Shown one piece after another: positions 36,136 to 44,348 of a DNA stretch of 64,000 nucleotides. Where the stretch lies: positions 17,901-81,900 of the forward strand of contig SHYY01000004.1 in NCBI GenBank assembly GCA_009692555.1, read 5' to 3'. This DNA is from Myxococcales bacterium (lineage in GTDB: Bacteria; Myxococcota_A; Polyangia; Palsa-1104; SHYY01). The first letter of the stretch is position 1, and every line of letters starts with the position of its first letter. Position numbers and translations under genes: made by a program. The notes under the pieces were generated by a model that saw only the letters and a list, made by a program, of their open reading frames with translations, had not been told where the DNA came from and made no database searches.

Positions 36136-37544
36136 GGTCCGCCTCGCCGGGCGTGGGCGGCGTAGAGGGTGGCGTCGCCGAAGCGGACCAGGGGATCGAG
36201 GTCGAGATCGGGGCGCGCGAGGTCGGGGATCTCGGAGCTGGCGACGACCGTGATGCCGTCGCCGAGGGCGGCGGCGATGCGGGCCACATCGGCGCCGTCG
36301 AGGGCGCGGTCGGTGCGCAGCGCCGGCTGGTAGAAGGCGGCGACGCGCGGCAGGTGGGTGCCTACCAGGAGCACGCGATCGAGGCCGAAACGCCCCTCGA
36401 TCCAGGCGATCGCGTCGCGGCGCCAGGGGGCTTGCTGCGACGCAGCAACCGCGGCGGCGAGCGCGTGGGTGAGCGTGAGGGCGACCGCCGCGCGCGGCGC
36501 CCAGCGACGGAGGGGGCGGACGGCGCCGCGAGGGCAGAGGCCGATCGCGAGGGCCCCGCAGAGCAGGAGGGCGAGCGGCGCGGCGTGGCGGGTGCGGTCG
36601 ACGTTCTGCGCCAGCCAGACCCACAGGGCGTAGGGTGCGGCGGCGAGGGCGACGGCGACGGCGACGCGGCGGGAGAGACGATCTCCGACGGGGGTTGCGC
36701 GCTGCACCAGCAGGGCGAGAGCCATCGCACCGAGCAGACCGGCGGCTGCGTGGGCGACGAGATGGAGGGCGCGGACGGCGAGTCCCTCGGACGAAGAGGC
36801 GATCGAACCGCCCCAGGTCGTGAAGTGGCCCGCGACGTGGGCTTCACCGACGGCGATCAGCGAGCGCGCGCCGACCAGGACCGAGAGCGGGAGGAGCCAG
36901 GCCACGACGGCGGCGGCCATGCCGGCCAGGGCGTACGCCGGTCCGCGGTGGTCGCCCGAGAGGACGGCGGAGAACAGCAGCAGCGATGGGGCGAGGGGCA
37001 GGTAGGAGGGCCTCGCGCCGAGGGCGAGGCCGAGGAGCGCGCCGGCGAACATCCGGGTGAGGCGCGGGTGCGCGGCCCCAGGCTCGCTCCCCACCAGCGC
37101 GGCGGCGAAGGCGCATCCCGCGAGGGCGAGGGCGAGTCCGTCGGAGCCCGGGAGCGCGCCCACTTCGACCAGCGGCGGCGCGACCGCGACCAGCCAGGCA
37201 GCGATCACCCCGGCGCGCTCGCCCGCCCGTCCGGCGACGGCGCGCCGGATCGCGAAGATGAGCAGCACGGCGCCGAGGACGCCGGGCAGGGCGAGGGCGA
37301 CCGCCGGCTCGGCGACGTGGGCGCAGGCGCGCGCGGCGAGAACGTAGAGCGGGTAGCCGGGGAAGTGCGGCTGGTGGAGCGTGAGATCGAAGCGATCGAG
37401 CGCGAGGGCGAAGTTCACCGCATCGGTGGTGTCGAGCGCGCGCGGGAGGGCCAGGAGGCGGAGCGCCACCGCCGCGATCGCCGCGCCCAGCGTCGGCAGC
37501 CACGCCGGGACGGGGGTTCCCGTGATTTTGAATTCGATTTTCAT
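36132..37544 (-). CDS. multi-pass membrane glycosyltransferase-like protein
   Basis: 470 residues from the ATG at 37544 (MKIEFKITGTPVPAWLPTLG). About ten hydrophobic segments are visible. The first loop has TTDAVNFALALDRFDLTLHQ followed by PHFPGYPLYVLAARA, a pattern of GT-C/DUF2723-type transferases with an acidic first loop and a PHPPGYP-like motif. Such enzymes move lipid-linked sugars or act in protein glycosylation; the substrate is unknown. First gene of the operon that continues into the cupredoxin, helical lipoprotein and porin genes. Confidence 0.75.
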   Translation of the reverse strand: MKIEFKITGTPVPAWLPTLGAAIAAVALRLLALPRALDTTDAVNFALALDRFDLTLHQPHFPGYPLYVLAARACAHVAEPAVALALPGVLGAVLLIFAIRRAVAGRAGERAGVIAAWLVAVAPPLVEVGALPGSDGLALALAGCAFAAALVGSEPGAAHPRLTRMFAGALLGLALGARPSYLPLAPSLLLFSAVLSGDHRGPAYALAGMAAAVVAWLLPLSVLVGARSLIAVGEAHVAGHFTTWGGSIASSSEGLAVRALHLVAHAAAGLLGAMALALLVQRATPVGDRLSRRVAVAVALAAAPYALWVWLAQNVDRTRHAAPLALLLCGALAIGLCPRGAVRPLRRWAPRAAVALTLTHALAAAVAASQQAPWRRDAIAWIEGRFGLDRVLLVGTHLPRVAAFYQPALRTDRALDGADVARIAAALGDGITVVASSEIPDLARPDLDLDPLVRFGDATLYAAHARRGGP

Positions 37545-37667
37545 TATCCGCCAAGTGGAAATAGGTCCTGGCGCACCGCCCGTCAAGCTCTTTTTCGCCG
37601 CGCGGACAGCGACCGCGCGCCTCTTCAACGCGGCGCAGGTGGCAAAGCAGCCCTTGCCCGGTCCAGT

Positions 37668-38402
37668 CTAGTGCGGGGAGTGGACGTCGCCGGCGCAGCG
37701 GAAGCCGATGTCGTCGTCGCTGTAGTCGGGAGGGAAGGCAAGGCGGTTGGCGGAGCGCGGGAGGCCGAACATCGAGCAGCAGGCGCCACCGCGCACCACG
37801 CGCCGCCCGCTGGCCGCGGGAGCCACCCGCCCCCTCTTGCCGGCGCGGTAGCTCGGACGATAGACATCGGCGACCCACTCCCAGACGTTGCCGGCGAGGT
37901 CGCGCGCGCCGAACGGGGAGGCGCCCGACGGGTAGCTTCCGACGGCGACCGGGCGCCCCGGGTTGTTCGGGCAGCGCCCCTCGCCCTGGTAGTTGCCGAA
38001 GTTGGCCCGCGCGCACTCGGGGGCGTCGCCCCACGGGAAGCGGCGGCCGTCGCCGCCCCGCGCCGCACGCTCCCACTCGGCCTCGGTGGGGAGCCGCTTG
38101 CCGGCGTGGCGGCAGTAGGCGTCGGCGTCGCGCCAGCTCACGAAGGTGACCGGCTCGTCGGGAGCGCCCACCGCCCGCCTCGGGGCGGCGCACGCGCGCG
38201 CGGCCACGCAGAGCCGGTACTGCGCCACCGTCACCTCGTCGCCATCGAGATCGAAGGCCCGCAGCGTGACCAGGTGCGCGGGCCGCTCGTCCGCCTCGTC
38301 CGCGTCGCTGCCGATGCGCGAGCTGCCCGCCGGCACGCGCACCATGCCCACCGGAACGGCGAGGAGCACGATCGCGAGCAGGGCGCGCATCGACTCCTTC
38401 AT
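37668..38402 (-). CDS. secreted formylglycine-generating-enzyme-like (SUMF1) protein
   Basis: 244 residues. Signal peptide (MRALLAIVLLAVPVGMV), then the FGE-sulfatase domain: VRVPAGSSRIGSDADEADE, DLDGDEVTVAQYRLCVAA, FVSWRDADAYCRHAGKRLPTEAEWERAARGG (shown in parts), GSYPSGASPFGARDLAGNVWEWVAD, VVRGGACCS, DDIGFRCAG. Most family members outside sulfatase clusters are not true formylglycine enzymes but ergothioneine-like or binding proteins. Many Cys are present. A second in-frame ATG at 38390 fits the signal peptide equally well. Confidence 0.85.
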   Translation of the reverse strand: MKESMRALLAIVLLAVPVGMVRVPAGSSRIGSDADEADERPAHLVTLRAFDLDGDEVTVAQYRLCVAARACAAPRRAVGAPDEPVTFVSWRDADAYCRHAGKRLPTEAEWERAARGGDGRRFPWGDAPECARANFGNYQGEGRCPNNPGRPVAVGSYPSGASPFGARDLAGNVWEWVADVYRPSYRAGKRGRVAPAASGRRVVRGGACCSMFGLPRSANRLAFPPDYSDDDIGFRCAGDVHSPH

Positions 38403-38416
38403 ACACCAGACGCCGG

Positions 38417-38452
38417 CGTCCGGCTGCCGGACAGCTGTCCGCCTGCCGGACA
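38417..38452 (+). promoter_or_regulatory. pair of 17-bp palindromes, possible operators
   Basis: CGTCCGGCTGCCGGACA (38417-38433) and TGTCCGCCTGCCGGACA (38436-38452) lie 19 bp apart in the region shared by the SUMF1-like gene and radC. GTCCGG/CCGGAC half-sites recur at 58544-58586 before another gene. Could be binding sites for one regulator, or simply GC-rich hairpins. Confidence 0.4.
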
Positions 38453-38520
38453 ACACGGCCGTTCCACGGCACGGATCTCCACGCTTTTCCGACGGCACGG
38501 TGCGTGCTTCGGGGACGCGG

Positions 38521-39192
38521 ATGGCCGTCTCGATCAAGCACCTCCCCGAGAGCGAACGGCCGCGCGAGCGACTCCTCCAGGCGGGCCGCGAGGCGCTCTC
38601 CGACGTCGAGCTGGTGGCGCTCGTGATCGGCGGCGATCTCGGATGCGCAGCGACGGTGGTGCGGGGGCTCGGCGGCGCCCGCGGGATCCATCGCGCGGTG
38701 CTGGGCGAGCTGCTCCTCCTGCCCGGGGTCGGGGTGGCGCGGGCCTGCCAGCTCCTCGCCGCGCTCGAGCTCGGGCGGCGCGCCCAGGGCGCGAGCGAAG
38801 ATCTCGGCGCCCCGCTGCGTACGCCCGCCGACGGGGTGGCGCGCTTCCGCGACATGACGCTGCTCGAGCAGGAGGAGCTGCATGTCATCGGCCTCGACTC
38901 GCGCCATCGCCAGATCACCCGCTTCGTCGCTGCGCGGGGCTCCCTGAACGCGGTGCACGTCTCGACGCGCGACGTGTTCCGACGCCTCCTTCGCGAGGGC
39001 GCCGCGGCGGCCATCGTCGCCCACAACCACCCGAGCGGCGATCCGGCCCCGAGCCCGGCGGACCTCGACCTCACCCATCGCCTGCGCGCTGCGGGCGAGC
39101 TGGTCGGCGTCCCGCTGCTCGATCACCTGGTGATCGGCTGTCAGGGCTTCCACTCCTTCGCTGACCAGCTCCGCTTTCCGACCGCGGGGTGA
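38521..39192 (+). CDS. radC: RadC-family JAMM/MPN protein
   Basis: 223 residues, the normal length. N-terminal UPF0758 part MAVSIKHLPESERPRERLL, a helix-hairpin-helix-like segment (LLLLPGVGVARACQLLAALELG), then the JAB domain with EELHVIGLDSRHRQI, STRDVFRRLLREGAAA and the metal motif HNHPSGDPAPSPAD near 168. The family was once linked to DNA repair but its role is unresolved; the JAMM motif implies metal-dependent peptidase chemistry. Confidence 0.92.
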   Translation: MAVSIKHLPESERPRERLLQAGREALSDVELVALVIGGDLGCAATVVRGLGGARGIHRAVLGELLLLPGVGVARACQLLAALELGRRAQGASEDLGAPLRTPADGVARFRDMTLLEQEELHVIGLDSRHRQITRFVAARGSLNAVHVSTRDVFRRLLREGAAAAIVAHNHPSGDPAPSPADLDLTHRLRAAGELVGVPLLDHLVIGCQGFHSFADQLRFPTAG

Positions 39193-39216
39193 AATTGTGG
39201 ACACCCGATCGGCGTT

Positions 39217-39225
39217 TGCTACATT
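39217..39225 (+). promoter_or_regulatory. extended -10 box before the outer-membrane barrel gene
   Basis: TGCTACATT. Transcription would start near 39232, which favours the TTG at 39245 as start codon over the GTG at 39197. Confidence 0.4.
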
Positions 39226-39244
39226 GCAGACCGGCCCACCGACC

Positions 39245-40264
39245 TTGACCCCTCCCCTCACACCGCGCCGCCTCTCCCTGATCCTGATCGGGCTGATCCT
39301 CGCCTCCACCGTCGGGCGCGCCTTCGCGATCGACGACGTGCAGACGCCGCGCGGTCTGGCGATGGGCGGCTCGGGACGCGCGATCGCCACCGGCTCGCTC
39401 GGACCGCTGCTCAACCCCGCAGGGATGGTAGCGATCCGCCAGTACTCGATGGAGGCGATGTACGGCTTCAACATCCAGAACCTCGGCAGCAGCATCCACC
39501 TCGGGATCACCGACTCGGTGACCAACAGCCGCCTGGCGATGGGGCTCTACTACCAGTTCACCAGCAGCACCCCGAAGTTCACCTACGGCGGCGAGGGCGG
39601 CCCCACCCAGGCGGCCCGCCAGGGTAACGAGACCGGCGTGGCGCTGGCCCTCCCGCTCGGCGAGCGCTTCTCGATCGGGCTGACGTCGAAGTACAGCAAC
39701 GTGACCACCGAGGTGGCGAACCCGGGCGCCAACATGGAGGTCGAGAAGGGGATGCCCGCGCCGCAAAAGACGCTGGTCCTCGACAGCACCAACGCCGCCG
39801 ACTCGAAGGGCTTCACCATGGATGCCGGCGTGATGCTGCGCCTCGGCGACTCCTTCCACATCGGCGTCTCGGGCCACAACTTCATCCCGCTCCACTCGGT
39901 GGAGGTCCCGATCGGCCTCGGCATCGGGCTCGGCTACATGATGGGCGCGAGCTTCGTCATCACCACCGACGCGCGGATCGACTTCGACAAGTACCGCCAG
40001 CCCGGCACCACCGACGAGAAGGGCAACCGCGTGCAGGGCGACCGGCGCACCACCGCGAAGATCAGCGGCGGCCTCGAGTACCTCGCCGGCGGGGTGGTCC
40101 CGATCCGCGCCGGCTTCGCCCACGACACCGGAATGCCGGGCAGCTTCCTCTCCCTCGGCATCGGCTACATGGGCAAGAGCTTCGGCATCGACCTCGGCTA
40201 CCGCCAGAAGGTGAACGGCGGCAACGAGGCGCTCCTGAACCTCGGCCTACGCGTCTTTCTGTAG
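39245..40264 (+). CDS. outer-membrane beta-barrel (FadL/PorV-like)
   Basis: 339 residues from TTG at 39245, chosen because a promoter box sits at 39217-39225; a GTG at 39197 would add 16 residues. Signal peptide LSLILIGLILASTVGRAFA. The mature N-terminus DDVQTPRGLAMGGSGRAIATG and PLLNPAGMVAIRQYSME matches the PRGxAMGGAxxA...NPAG start of FadL/PorV-like barrels. Strands alternate to the C-terminal LLNLGLRVFL. Such proteins carry hydrophobic compounds or act as attachment barrels. Specific role unknown. Confidence 0.78.
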   Translation: MTPPLTPRRLSLILIGLILASTVGRAFAIDDVQTPRGLAMGGSGRAIATGSLGPLLNPAGMVAIRQYSMEAMYGFNIQNLGSSIHLGITDSVTNSRLAMGLYYQFTSSTPKFTYGGEGGPTQAARQGNETGVALALPLGERFSIGLTSKYSNVTTEVANPGANMEVEKGMPAPQKTLVLDSTNAADSKGFTMDAGVMLRLGDSFHIGVSGHNFIPLHSVEVPIGLGIGLGYMMGASFVITTDARIDFDKYRQPGTTDEKGNRVQGDRRTTAKISGGLEYLAGGVVPIRAGFAHDTGMPGSFLSLGIGYMGKSFGIDLGYRQKVNGGNEALLNLGLRVFL

Positions 40265-40275
40265 TAGCGCGTGAT

Positions 40276-40445
40276 GGTCCCTTTCTACCAGCGCGTGAGC
40301 GACGGCGGGCTTCGCCTGGTGTCGCTCGTCGCGGGGGGTCAAAGGGACCCTCTCAGGGTCCCTTTCTACCAGCGCGTGAGCGACGGCGGGCTTCGCCTGG
40401 TGTCGCTCGTCGCGGGGGGTCAAAGGGACCCTCTCAGGGTCCCTT
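40276..40445 (+). repeat. 81-bp perfect tandem repeat (2.1 copies)
   Basis: Two identical 81-bp units (40276-40356, 40357-40437) and eight bases of a third. Each unit ends in AAAGGGACCC, which pairs with the GGGTCCCTTT of the next to make a 10-bp hairpin stem. 81 is divisible by three, so open frames run through on both strands but I do not regard them as genes. A diverged copy lies inside gspI (16971-17047). Located between the barrel gene and the ECF sigma gene. Confidence 0.95.
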
Positions 40446-40491
40446 GTCCTGATAGGATGGAACCCTTTCCGATCTGAAGGGTCCAAGTGCC

Positions 40492-41106
40492 ATGGGCGCC
40501 TCGCCCGATCCGCTCGGCATGACCATGATCCGCGAGCGGCTGCTCATTCGCCGTCTCCAGCAACGCGAGGAGCGCGCCTTCCAGGAGGTGGTGCGCCTCT
40601 ACCAGCACAAGGTGTGGAACCTCGTGTTCCGGATGATCGGGAGCCGCGAGGAGGCGGAGGACATCGCCCAGGAGGTGTTCGTCACCGTCTTCAAGTCGAT
40701 CGACGGCTTCCGTGGCGACTCGAAGCTCTCGACCTGGCTCTACCGGATCGCCGCCAATCACTGCAAGAATCGGATGAAGTACCTCGGGCGGCGCAGCTAC
40801 AAGACCACCGGCGAGCTGGACGAGGCGGCCGAGCGCGAGCTGCAGGGCGCGCAGCCGAGCGCGCTGACCCCGCACCTCGACGGGCCGGAGAAGGTGCTGG
40901 AGGGGCTGCAGATGGAGAAGCTGGTGCAGGAGGCGATCGCGCTGCTCGACGAGGATCACCGGGTGCTGGTGGTGCTGCGCGACGTGGAGGACCTCTCGTA
41001 CCAGGAGATCACCGCGATCACCGGGCTCGCGGAGGGGACCGTGAAGTCGCGGCTCCACCGGGCGCGGATGGCGCTCAAGGACTATCTGGCCAAGCGTGGC
41101 GGGTGA
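40492..41106 (+). CDS. ECF RNA polymerase sigma factor
   Basis: 204 residues. Region 2: RAFQEVVRLYQHKVWNLVFR, EEAEDIAQEVFVTVFKSIDG and FRGDSKLSTWLYRIAANHCKN. Region 4: LVQEAIALLDEDHRVLVVLRD, LSYQEITAITGLAEGTVKSRL with HRARMALKDYL. No region 3, as usual for ECF factors. The anti-sigma gene follows within 7 bases. Controls a stress or envelope regulon not visible here. Confidence 0.94.
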   Translation: MGASPDPLGMTMIRERLLIRRLQQREERAFQEVVRLYQHKVWNLVFRMIGSREEAEDIAQEVFVTVFKSIDGFRGDSKLSTWLYRIAANHCKNRMKYLGRRSYKTTGELDEAAERELQGAQPSALTPHLDGPEKVLEGLQMEKLVQEAIALLDEDHRVLVVLRDVEDLSYQEITAITGLAEGTVKSRLHRARMALKDYLAKRGG

Positions 41107-41113
41107 TATTACG

Positions 41114-41482
41114 ATGAGCGACGTGGACCATGCGCAGGCGAGCGAGCTGTTCTCGTCCTACTGGGACGAGGATCTCGGCCCCGACGACACCGCGCGCCTC
41201 GAGGAGCACCTCCGCTCGTGCATCGTCTGCCGGCGCGAGTACGCCGACTTCGAGAAGGCGCTCGGCGCCGTCGGTGGGCTGCCCCACGAGATCGCCCCGC
41301 CGGGGTTCGCCGCGGGGGTGGTCAAGCGGGTCCACAAGCGCTCGCGCGGCCGCTTCTTCGCCACGCGCGGGATGCTCGACCGGGTGCCCTACGAGCTGTT
41401 CTCGCTGGTGATGCTGGGGCTGATCCTGGCGATCTACGTCATCCTGCAGCTGTCGCAGCCGGGACACGTCAAGATCCCGTAG
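41114..41482 (+). CDS. membrane anti-sigma factor with zinc (ZAS) domain
   Basis: 122 residues from the ATG at 41114. The zinc anti-sigma motif H-x3-C-x2-C is present in EEHLRSCIVCRREYADFEKA, and a single membrane helix near residues 98-116 (LFSLVMLGLILAIYVILQL) leaves only a short outer tail. Follows its sigma factor by 7 bases. With so short an outer part, the signal may be sensed inside or through the membrane. Confidence 0.9.
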   Translation: MSDVDHAQASELFSSYWDEDLGPDDTARLEEHLRSCIVCRREYADFEKALGAVGGLPHEIAPPGFAAGVVKRVHKRSRGRFFATRGMLDRVPYELFSLVMLGLILAIYVILQLSQPGHVKIP

Positions 41483-41490
41483 CTGGCTCC

Positions 41491-41715
41491 CTACCGCTCT
41501 TCCCAGAAGAACAGGGTGATCGCCAGGCAGTGGAACTGCTCGTCGCTCGACTGCGTGACCACCTTGTCGACCACTCGCGCCTCCCGGTGGCCGTCGAGCC
41601 ACATCGTCACCTTCTCGCCGAGGCGCTCGCGCTCCTGCGCCATGGTCGCGGAGAAGATCTTCACGCCGTTGAACTTCAGCTGATCGATCGTTTCGTGCTT
41701 GCGTTGGTCCTTCAT
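41491..41715 (-). CDS. small conserved-looking protein, unknown
   Basis: 74 residues, MKDQRKHETIDQLKFNGVKI then FSATMAQERERLGEKVTMWLDG and a beta-rich end FHCLAITLFFWEER. Not recognised. Its ATG overlaps the stop of the HMGL-like gene (ATGA), so it is the last gene of that operon. Confidence 0.6.
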   Translation of the reverse strand: MKDQRKHETIDQLKFNGVKIFSATMAQERERLGEKVTMWLDGHREARVVDKVVTQSSDEQFHCLAITLFFWEER

Positions 41716-43079
41716 CGCACCTGCCCATTCGTGTCTGCGGTGGTTTGGGGGGACGGCCCGGGGACCGCCTGGGACACCACGCCGCGGTACTCCTCGATCG
41801 CCGCGCGGAGCTCGCTCTCGCGGAGCAGGTGATCGTTCTGCTTGGCGTGCGCGAAGAGGAACTTCACCAGCCCCGGCTCGGGCGCGATGTTCCGCTTTTG
41901 CAACCAGTAGACGACGTTCGACTCCCCGGACATGAAGCCCACCTCGATCTCCTGCTCGCGCCCGAAGCGGCCGGCCGGAACACCCGAGTAGATGCGATCG
42001 GCCAGCCAGGCGTGACCCTTCTTCTCCGCCTTGATGATCGCCGCGGCGTGCACTCCGGTGGCGGTGCGGAAGGCGTCGCTGCCGAACACGGGATAGTTGT
42101 GGGGGATCGCGACGTGCGTGGCGCGCGACGTGAGCTGCACCAACTCGCCCAGCGACGTGAGATCGCGATCCCCGAGCTCGCCGAGGAGCGCGAGGTTGAT
42201 CAGGATCTGGTCGAGCGCCGCGTTGCCCACCCGCTCGCCGACGCCGAGCACGGTGCCGTGGCAGCGATCGGCGCCCGCCTCGATCGCCTGGATGGAGTTG
42301 CTCAGACCGAGGCCGCGATCGTTGTGGCCGTGCCAGTCGATGCCCACGCGGGCGCCCATCCCGTGGACGATCGCGCGGGTGAAGCGAATCAGGTTGCTGA
42401 TCCCGTCGGGGGTGGCGTGACCGACGGTGTCGCACAGGCAGAGTCTCTCTGCGCCGTGCTCGATCGCGTTCCGGAAGAGCGCCGCCAGCACCTCGGGGCG
42501 CGAGCGCGTGGTGTCCTCGGTGACGTAGGTGCAGGGCAGCCCGCCCGAGACCGCGAGATCGATCGCCTCGGCGGAGCGCTGGAGGATGAGCGCGAGGCTC
42601 CAGTCCTCGGCGTAGAAGCGGATCGGCGACGAGCCGACGAAGGCCATCACCTCGATCGCCACGCCGAGCTTCTGCGAGATCTCGACGATCGGCCGGATAT
42701 CGTTGACGTGGGTGCGCGCGGCGCAGGCCGGCTTGATCCGGAGCTTGCGATCGCGGATCTCGCGGGCCAGAAACGTCACATCCTCGACGGCGCGCTGGCC
42801 GGCGCCCGGCAGCCCGATGTCGACGTGATCGACCCCGATCCGATCGAGCAAGAGGACGATCGCCAGCTTGTCCTCGATCTTCGGGTCGGTCACCGACGGG
42901 GACTGGATCCCGTCGCGCAGCGTCTCGTCGAAGAAGGTGATTCTGCCGCGCGAGAGCGGCGCCACCTTCTCGACCGAGTTCCAGTCGTAGATGAAGTCGT
43001 CCTCGCGCGCGTCGCCCTGCCCGTCGCCCGTCGCTGTGGCCACCTTTTCGCCCGCTACTTCTCCGGCCACTTCTCCCAT
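41712..43079 (-). CDS. HMGL-like synthase (isopropylmalate/homocitrate/citramalate synthase family)
   Basis: 455 residues. The TIM-barrel start RITFFDETLRDGIQSPSVTD carries the metal-binding Asp and catalytic Arg; further features are HVDIGLPGAGQRAVED, LCLCDTVGHATPDG and the metal His pair in IDWHGHNDRGLGLSN, then GTVLGVGERVGNAALDQ. The C-terminal LeuA regulatory domain is absent, so it is not a standard LeuA. An acidic N-terminal extension of about 45 residues is unusual. Downstream of a thiolase gene by 1 base, suggesting acyl-CoA carbon-chain chemistry; the exact substrate is unknown. Confidence 0.85.
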   Translation of the reverse strand: MGEVAGEVAGEKVATATGDGQGDAREDDFIYDWNSVEKVAPLSRGRITFFDETLRDGIQSPSVTDPKIEDKLAIVLLLDRIGVDHVDIGLPGAGQRAVEDVTFLAREIRDRKLRIKPACAARTHVNDIRPIVEISQKLGVAIEVMAFVGSSPIRFYAEDWSLALILQRSAEAIDLAVSGGLPCTYVTEDTTRSRPEVLAALFRNAIEHGAERLCLCDTVGHATPDGISNLIRFTRAIVHGMGARVGIDWHGHNDRGLGLSNSIQAIEAGADRCHGTVLGVGERVGNAALDQILINLALLGELGDRDLTSLGELVQLTSRATHVAIPHNYPVFGSDAFRTATGVHAAAIIKAEKKGHAWLADRIYSGVPAGRFGREQEIEVGFMSGESNVVYWLQKRNIAPEPGLVKFLFAHAKQNDHLLRESELRAAIEEYRGVVSQAVPGPSPQTTADTNGQVR

Positions 43080-43080
43080 T

Positions 43081-44277
43081 TCAGGCGGCCTCGACGATCA
43101 CTGCGATGCCCTGCCCGCCGCCGATGCAGGCCGAGCCGAGACCGAGCTTGCCTCCTCGACGGCGCAGCTCGTAGAGGAGGTGGATGATGATCCGCGCGCC
43201 CGAGGCGCCGAGCGGGTGGCCGAGCGCGATCGCCCCACCATCGACGTTGGTGCGCGCGCGGTCGAGGCCGAGCTCCTTCTCGACGGCGAGGTACTGCGCG
43301 GAGAAGGCTTCGTTGACCTCGACCAGATCGAAGTCGCCGAGCTTGTTTCCGGAGCGGTCGATCGCCCGGCGGATCGCCGGCGCCGGGCCGATCCCCATCA
43401 CCTTCGGGTCGCAGCCCGCGACGCCCCACTGGACGAGCTTTCCGAGCGGCTTCCAGCCGTGGCGCTCGCCCGCCTCGCGCGAGCACACCAGGAGGGCCGC
43501 CGCACCGTCGCTGATCCCCGAGGCGTTGCCGGCGGTGACGACGCCGTCCTTTTTGAACACCGGTGCGAGCTTGGCCAGCACCTCGCCGGTGGTCTGCGGG
43601 CGCGGATGCTCGTCGACGAGAAACTGCGTCGTTCCTTTTTTTCCTTTCAGTTCGACCGCCGCGATCTCCTCGCGGAAGCGCCCCGCCTCGTTGGCCTGCG
43701 CCCACGCCTGCTGCGAGCGCAGCGCGTAGGCGTCGATGTCTCCGCGCGAGAGTTCGTACTGCACCGCGAGATTCTCGGCGGTGATCGCCATCGGCATCCC
43801 GGTGTAGGAGTCGGTGAGCGCGTCCCACAGCGTGTCCCCGAGGGCGTTCGGCTTCCCGAAGGCGAGCCCGAATCGCGCGCCGCGAACCACGTGCGGCGCC
43901 ATCGACATGGCCTCCGTCCCGCCCGCCAGCACCACCTCCGCCTCGCCAAGCAGGATCTGCTGCGCCGCGCTCACCACCGCCTGGAAGCCGGAGCCGCACA
44001 GGCGATTCACCGTCAGAGCCGGCGCCGCGATCGGCACCCCGGCGCGGAGGCCGACATGGCGGGCGAGGTAGATCGCGTCGGCCGAGGTCTGCTGGACGTT
44101 GCCGAAGATCACCTCGTCGACGTCCTCGGCTTTTGCGCCGGCCTGGGCGAGCGCCGCCTGCGACGCGATCACCGCGAGATCGGTGGCGGTGTGATCCTTC
44201 AGGGCTCCGCCGAACGCGCCGAACGCGGTGCGCTTGGCGCCGACGAACCAGATTTCACGAGCGAGTTTCTTGGCCAT
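43081..44277 (-). CDS. acetyl-CoA acetyltransferase (thiolase)
   Basis: 398 residues, normal length. Catalytic Cys in NRLCGSGFQAVV near residue 93; VVLAGGTEAMSMAPHV; the GHPLGASGARI His and the second active Cys in SACIGGGQGIAVIVE near the C-terminus. Makes or splits acetoacetyl- or 3-ketoacyl-CoA. First gene of an operon with the HMGL-like synthase and a 74-residue protein. Confidence 0.93.
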   Translation of the reverse strand: MAKKLAREIWFVGAKRTAFGAFGGALKDHTATDLAVIASQAALAQAGAKAEDVDEVIFGNVQQTSADAIYLARHVGLRAGVPIAAPALTVNRLCGSGFQAVVSAAQQILLGEAEVVLAGGTEAMSMAPHVVRGARFGLAFGKPNALGDTLWDALTDSYTGMPMAITAENLAVQYELSRGDIDAYALRSQQAWAQANEAGRFREEIAAVELKGKKGTTQFLVDEHPRPQTTGEVLAKLAPVFKKDGVVTAGNASGISDGAAALLVCSREAGERHGWKPLGKLVQWGVAGCDPKVMGIGPAPAIRRAIDRSGNKLGDFDLVEVNEAFSAQYLAVEKELGLDRARTNVDGGAIALGHPLGASGARIIIHLLYELRRRGGKLGLGSACIGGGQGIAVIVEAA

Positions 44278-44348
44278 GGACAGACAGCTCCTGAAGGTGC
44301 CTGGGGCGAAGATTAGCGCGTCTTGTCGCGTTGGGGTACATGCGTGTG

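Noticed and set aside
40276-40445. CRISPR array
   Set aside because: Two identical adjacent 81-bp units without spacers are a tandem repeat, and no cas gene is present. The 11-bp array at 49924 and the hexanucleotide arrays are likewise not CRISPR.
40247-40486. Open frames of 68 and 79 codons through the 81-bp repeats
   Set aside because: They exist because the unit is a multiple of three and lacks stops. The repeated peptide has no family and no ribosome site precedes either frame.
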